Assembly: GCA_016721765.1 (NCBI GenBank)
Contig: JADKHO010000004.1
Location: 883,658-947,657 of the forward strand
Reading direction: 5' to 3'
DNA from: Bacteroidota bacterium
Lineage (GTDB): Bacteria; Bacteroidota; Bacteroidia; UBA4408
Length of the DNA: 64,000 bases
Shown piece after piece: positions 61,619 to 64,000 of this stretch (position 1 is the stretch's first letter; each line of letters starts with the position of its first letter). Position numbers and translations under genes: made by a program. The notes under the pieces are model-generated. The model made no database searches. It saw only the letters and a list, made by a program, of their open reading frames with translations, and had not been told where the DNA came from.

Positions 61619-61678
61619 CGAATTTTTGTATCCCCCGCTGGCGGGGGCAGGGGGTGGATTGGAACGCTGATTTTTAAG
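61619..61678 (+). repeat. GC-rich palindromic intergenic repeat, copy 1
   Basis: A perfect-arm inverted repeat around 61632-61647 (CCCCCGC / GCGGGGG) sits inside a roughly 55-60 base unit, followed by CAGGGGGTGGATTGGAAC and TGATTTTTA. The unit occurs again at 61749 with small changes. Its GC content stands out strongly against the AT-rich surroundings. Confidence 0.8.
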
Positions 61679-61748
61679 ATGATTATGATTTTTCAGGATT
61701 TGCTTTTGAATAGTTAAAGCATGAGAATTTTTGAGAAAGCTGCTTCGG

Positions 61749-61808
61749 AAATTTTTATATCCCCCGCCGGCGGGGGCAGGGGTGGAGTTGGAACCTGATT
61801 TTTAGAAA
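61749..61808 (+). repeat. GC-rich palindromic intergenic repeat, copy 2
   Basis: The second copy of the unit at 61619, with the perfect 16-base palindrome CCCCCGCCGGCGGGGG at 61761-61776, followed by CAGGGGTGGAGTTGGAAC and TGATTTTTA. The copies share most of their length as direct repeats. The remaining gap to 61903 contains no gene. Confidence 0.8.
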
Positions 61809-61903
61809 GCTTATTATTTTGAGAAGGATTTGGTTGAATGCTGAAATTGAAGAAAGCATTATTGATGGAATTAACTATAATTTTTTATTGTTACATTTAA
61901 TCT

Positions 61904-63529
61904 ATGAAAACCCGTTTATTCCTTCTCTTTATTTGTCTCATTCCATCAGCCACCTCTAATGCTCAAAACTGGCAATGGGCAAAACGTGCAGGAAGCGTTT
62001 CTGTTGAAAACATTTCAAGTGTTTGTACAGACAATATCGGAAATGTCTATGTTTTAGGGCAGTTCAGTACAAATAATCCATGGGCTCCGTATATGTTATT
62101 CGATACTGATACGGTTTATAATATTGGTGTAAATCAAATTTTTGTCGCAAAATACTCAAGTAGTGGCTCAATCTTATGGACACGTAGCCTCGGCGGAAGT
62201 AATCCAAATCAAGGAGGTTCAAATTGTGCAAATTGCGAATATTCTTATGGCTTGAAATAGACACTTTTACTAGTTCCATCATTATAACAGGGCAACTTTG
62301 GGGGGCGCTACTTTTGAAATGTAACCTTAAACGGAATGGGTACACTTTTCGTTACCAAAATTGATTTTAGTGGAACATTCTTATGGTCAAAAACCTATGG
62401 AAATATTGGGGTCTCGGCTTCCGCTTCTGTTTCCTGTAACCTAACAGGTGATATCTATTTGTCAGGATATACTAATAATTTACTTTATATCGACAGTGTC
62501 AGTATTACTGCTGGCTTCTTTTGGGCTAAATTAGACCAAGATGGAAATGCTGTTTGGGCAAAGAATATTGGGAAAATGCAGGATCAGGAAAACTCTTTTT
62601 GCTAATAACTCAATTTACTCTCTATTTGGAACAACAAATGATACAGTTTGGATTGATAGCTCAATTTATATTTCAACTTCTACAAAAAATATGCTTTTGC
62701 TAAATTTGATAATTTTGGAAATATTCTTTGGTATAAACCAGTAAAAGCCAAAAAATTACTTGTTTTGCAACATTAGATGTTGACTCGTCTGGTAATTTTT
62801 TTGTGCAGGAACTTTTAAGGATAGCCTTAACTTCGGAACAATTTCACTCACTAACCTAATTATGATATGTTTATTGCAAATATAACTCTTTAGGTAATCT
62901 CATATGGGTAAAACAATCAGGTTCTACCAACGATGTTACTAGTGGTGCTATCTCAACTGCATTAGACAGTAGTACATATATAGGGGAAGCTTTTCTGGCG
63001 CATTGACTCTTGATTCTTTTTCCATTAACTCATCAGCCCAAATGAAATATTCGTTACAAGATATGACTCCTTAGGTCATTGTATGGGAATAACGCAAGTG
63101 CCAAATGCTGTAGGTGTCAAAATATCTGTCGGTCCAAACGGAGGTTTCTATTTAGGCTCAGAATTTTACTACAACATAACAATTGCAAATTCATCATTCA
63201 TCACATTTGGAGCAGGCGATATCTTCATCGCCAAACACGACGCCATCACCGGAATTCCCGATCCACGTCGAAGTACAAACAACCAACTCTTCATCCACGC
63301 CAACCCCAACGAAGGCAAATGCAATATTACCGTACCCGATGAATTTTTGCATGAGAAAAACACTGGTACTTAGCATTTACAACAGCTCAGCAAACTCATC
63401 CAACAAAAAACCTAGAGATGAATGAAGGTAAAAATAAAACTCAGTTTGGAAGCAGAAGCCAAAGGCTTGTATAATGCGGTGCTAAGCAATGGGACTAAGA
63501 GTTATAGTGGGAAGATTGTATTTGAATGA
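61904..63529 (+). pseudogene. T9SS cargo protein with SBBP-like repeats and type A-like sorting domain, many frameshifts
   Basis: It starts with a signal peptide (ATG at 61904; LLFICLIPSATSNAQ), then propeller/SBBP-like segments with NIGNVYVLGQFS, FVAKYSSSGSILWTRSLGG, LFVTKIDFSGTFLWSKTYG and GDIYLSGYTNNLLYIDSV, which change frame several times. The C-terminal part reads GIPDPRRSTNNQLFIHANPN and then, in two further frames, pieces matching a type A sorting domain with a terminal LSNGTKSYSGKIVFE before the TGA at 63527. Lipid- or surface-attached export by type IX secretion is the usual fate of such proteins. As with the PepP-like gene, errors are spread over the whole length while domain order is normal. 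Composite repeats flank it on both sides. Confidence 0.72.
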
Positions 63530-63700
63530 TTAGCTGATGTGTTGATTAGCTAATTAGCCGATTAAATATTCTGATAATATTGAAACACCTTGTCATCCTG
63601 AGCGGAGTCGAAGGATGATTAACTGATGTGTTGATCAGCCTCGCAAATATTCTGATAATATTGAAACACTTTGTCCTCTGAGCGGAGTCGAAGGGGATTC
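63530..63700 (+). repeat. Second cluster of the composite GAGCGGAGTCGAAGG repeat
   Basis: Two further copies of the unit seen at 61296-61610, with cores at about 63589-63620 and 63669-63697, in the same orientation and with the same GATTAGC / GATAATATTGAAACA links. The cluster starts directly at the stop codon of the broken T9SS cargo gene (TGATTAGCTGATGTG). Confidence 0.85.
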
Positions 63701-64000
63701 TGAATAAAGTTTTAAGAAAGGCGATCATTTTAAATTTATATATTTTTATTTAACAAAACCCAGCTAATTCTTCCGGGTTTGTGCGTTTCCATGTGCTTAT
63801 TTTAAAAGCCTCTATCTGTTAGGATTGGAATGAAGGTAAACTATTAACTTGTGCAAAATCTTGATGGTGTTGCTGAAGGAAAATCGATTCGGCAAAAATG
63901 TATAAAAACACTCAAGTCAAGATTTGCGTGAAGAAGTTGAATTCCATACCTGAAAACCGCTCAGTTGCTAATTTTCGATCGTAAATATTCAAGCGAAGGG
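63701..64000. other. Unassigned end of the window
   Basis: I see no open reading frame with recognisable content here on either strand. Given the frameshifts upstream, a broken gene could be hidden. Short basic segments occur in more than one frame near 63830-63980, but I cannot match them to a transposase or other family with confidence. Confidence 0.4.

Noticed and set aside
63701..64000. Remnant of a transposase at the window end
   Set aside because: Short basic stretches in several frames are not enough to assign a family, and no terminal inverted repeats were seen.

Overview
The window is a stretch of a low-GC Bacteroidota chromosome, probably from the Flavobacteriia/Sphingobacteriia/Chitinophagia side of the phylum. 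The evidence is a type IX secretion (T9SS) type B sorting domain, a second broken cargo gene with a type A-like sorting domain, the Bacteroidota promoter element TAnnTTTG ahead of many genes, PD40/OmpA envelope proteins, DUF1987 (SiaC-like) proteins, and a lineage-typical UvrA zinc finger. No tRNA, rRNA, CRISPR array or intact insertion sequence was seen. Most genes are on the + strand.

Layout. 0-4.5 kb: a partial thioesterase, a 5'-nucleotidase split into two genes, dnaA, and a low-molecular-weight tyrosine phosphatase. 4.5-13.7 kb: a polysaccharide cluster (asparagine synthase, GT4 glycosyltransferase, Wza-like exporter, Wzc-like tyrosine autokinase, RmlC, a WecA/MraY-like initiating transferase, a lytic transglycosylase). 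13.7-17.3 kb: uvrA and a LOG-family protein. 17.7-25 kb: an envelope cluster of SPOR-like repeat proteins, a LytTR response regulator and a large TPR-PD40-PKD-OmpA protein.

25-34.1 kb is the most interesting region. SiaC-like, hybrid histidine kinase, SiaB-like and a second SiaC-like gene are followed by a TPR plus beta-barrel outer-membrane protein, a CotH-kinase lipoprotein, a membrane-anchored HEAT-repeat protein and a processive GT2 synthase, closed by a terminator. My reading, which is inference, is a synthase-dependent exopolysaccharide machine (PgaA/PgaC-like parts) controlled by a SiaB/SiaC phospho-switch with no diguanylate cyclase alongside.

34-55 kb holds mainly housekeeping and lineage genes: an exonuclease/GIY-YIG fusion, an S41 protease, a beta-propeller lipoprotein, mdh, a T9SS type B cargo protein, a sodium:solute symporter, recR, a GT2/sugar-transferase fusion, DUF420, CvpA, a type II toxin-antitoxin pair, a sterol-desaturase-like hydroxylase, a TrkA-type potassium channel, an RmlD-like reductase and RidA. 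55-59.4 kb is a second glycan cluster (two glycosyltransferases, a methyltransferase, a deacetylase-like protein), then rpmB.

From about 57 kb onward nearly every long gene is broken by one-base length changes, often in homopolymer runs. An Xaa-Pro aminopeptidase and a T9SS cargo protein are shattered over several frames although their key residues survive. A long-read consensus error near a contig end is the simplest explanation; true gene decay is the alternative. A repeat island (about 90-bp composite direct repeats and a GC-rich palindromic repeat) lies between and after these two broken genes.
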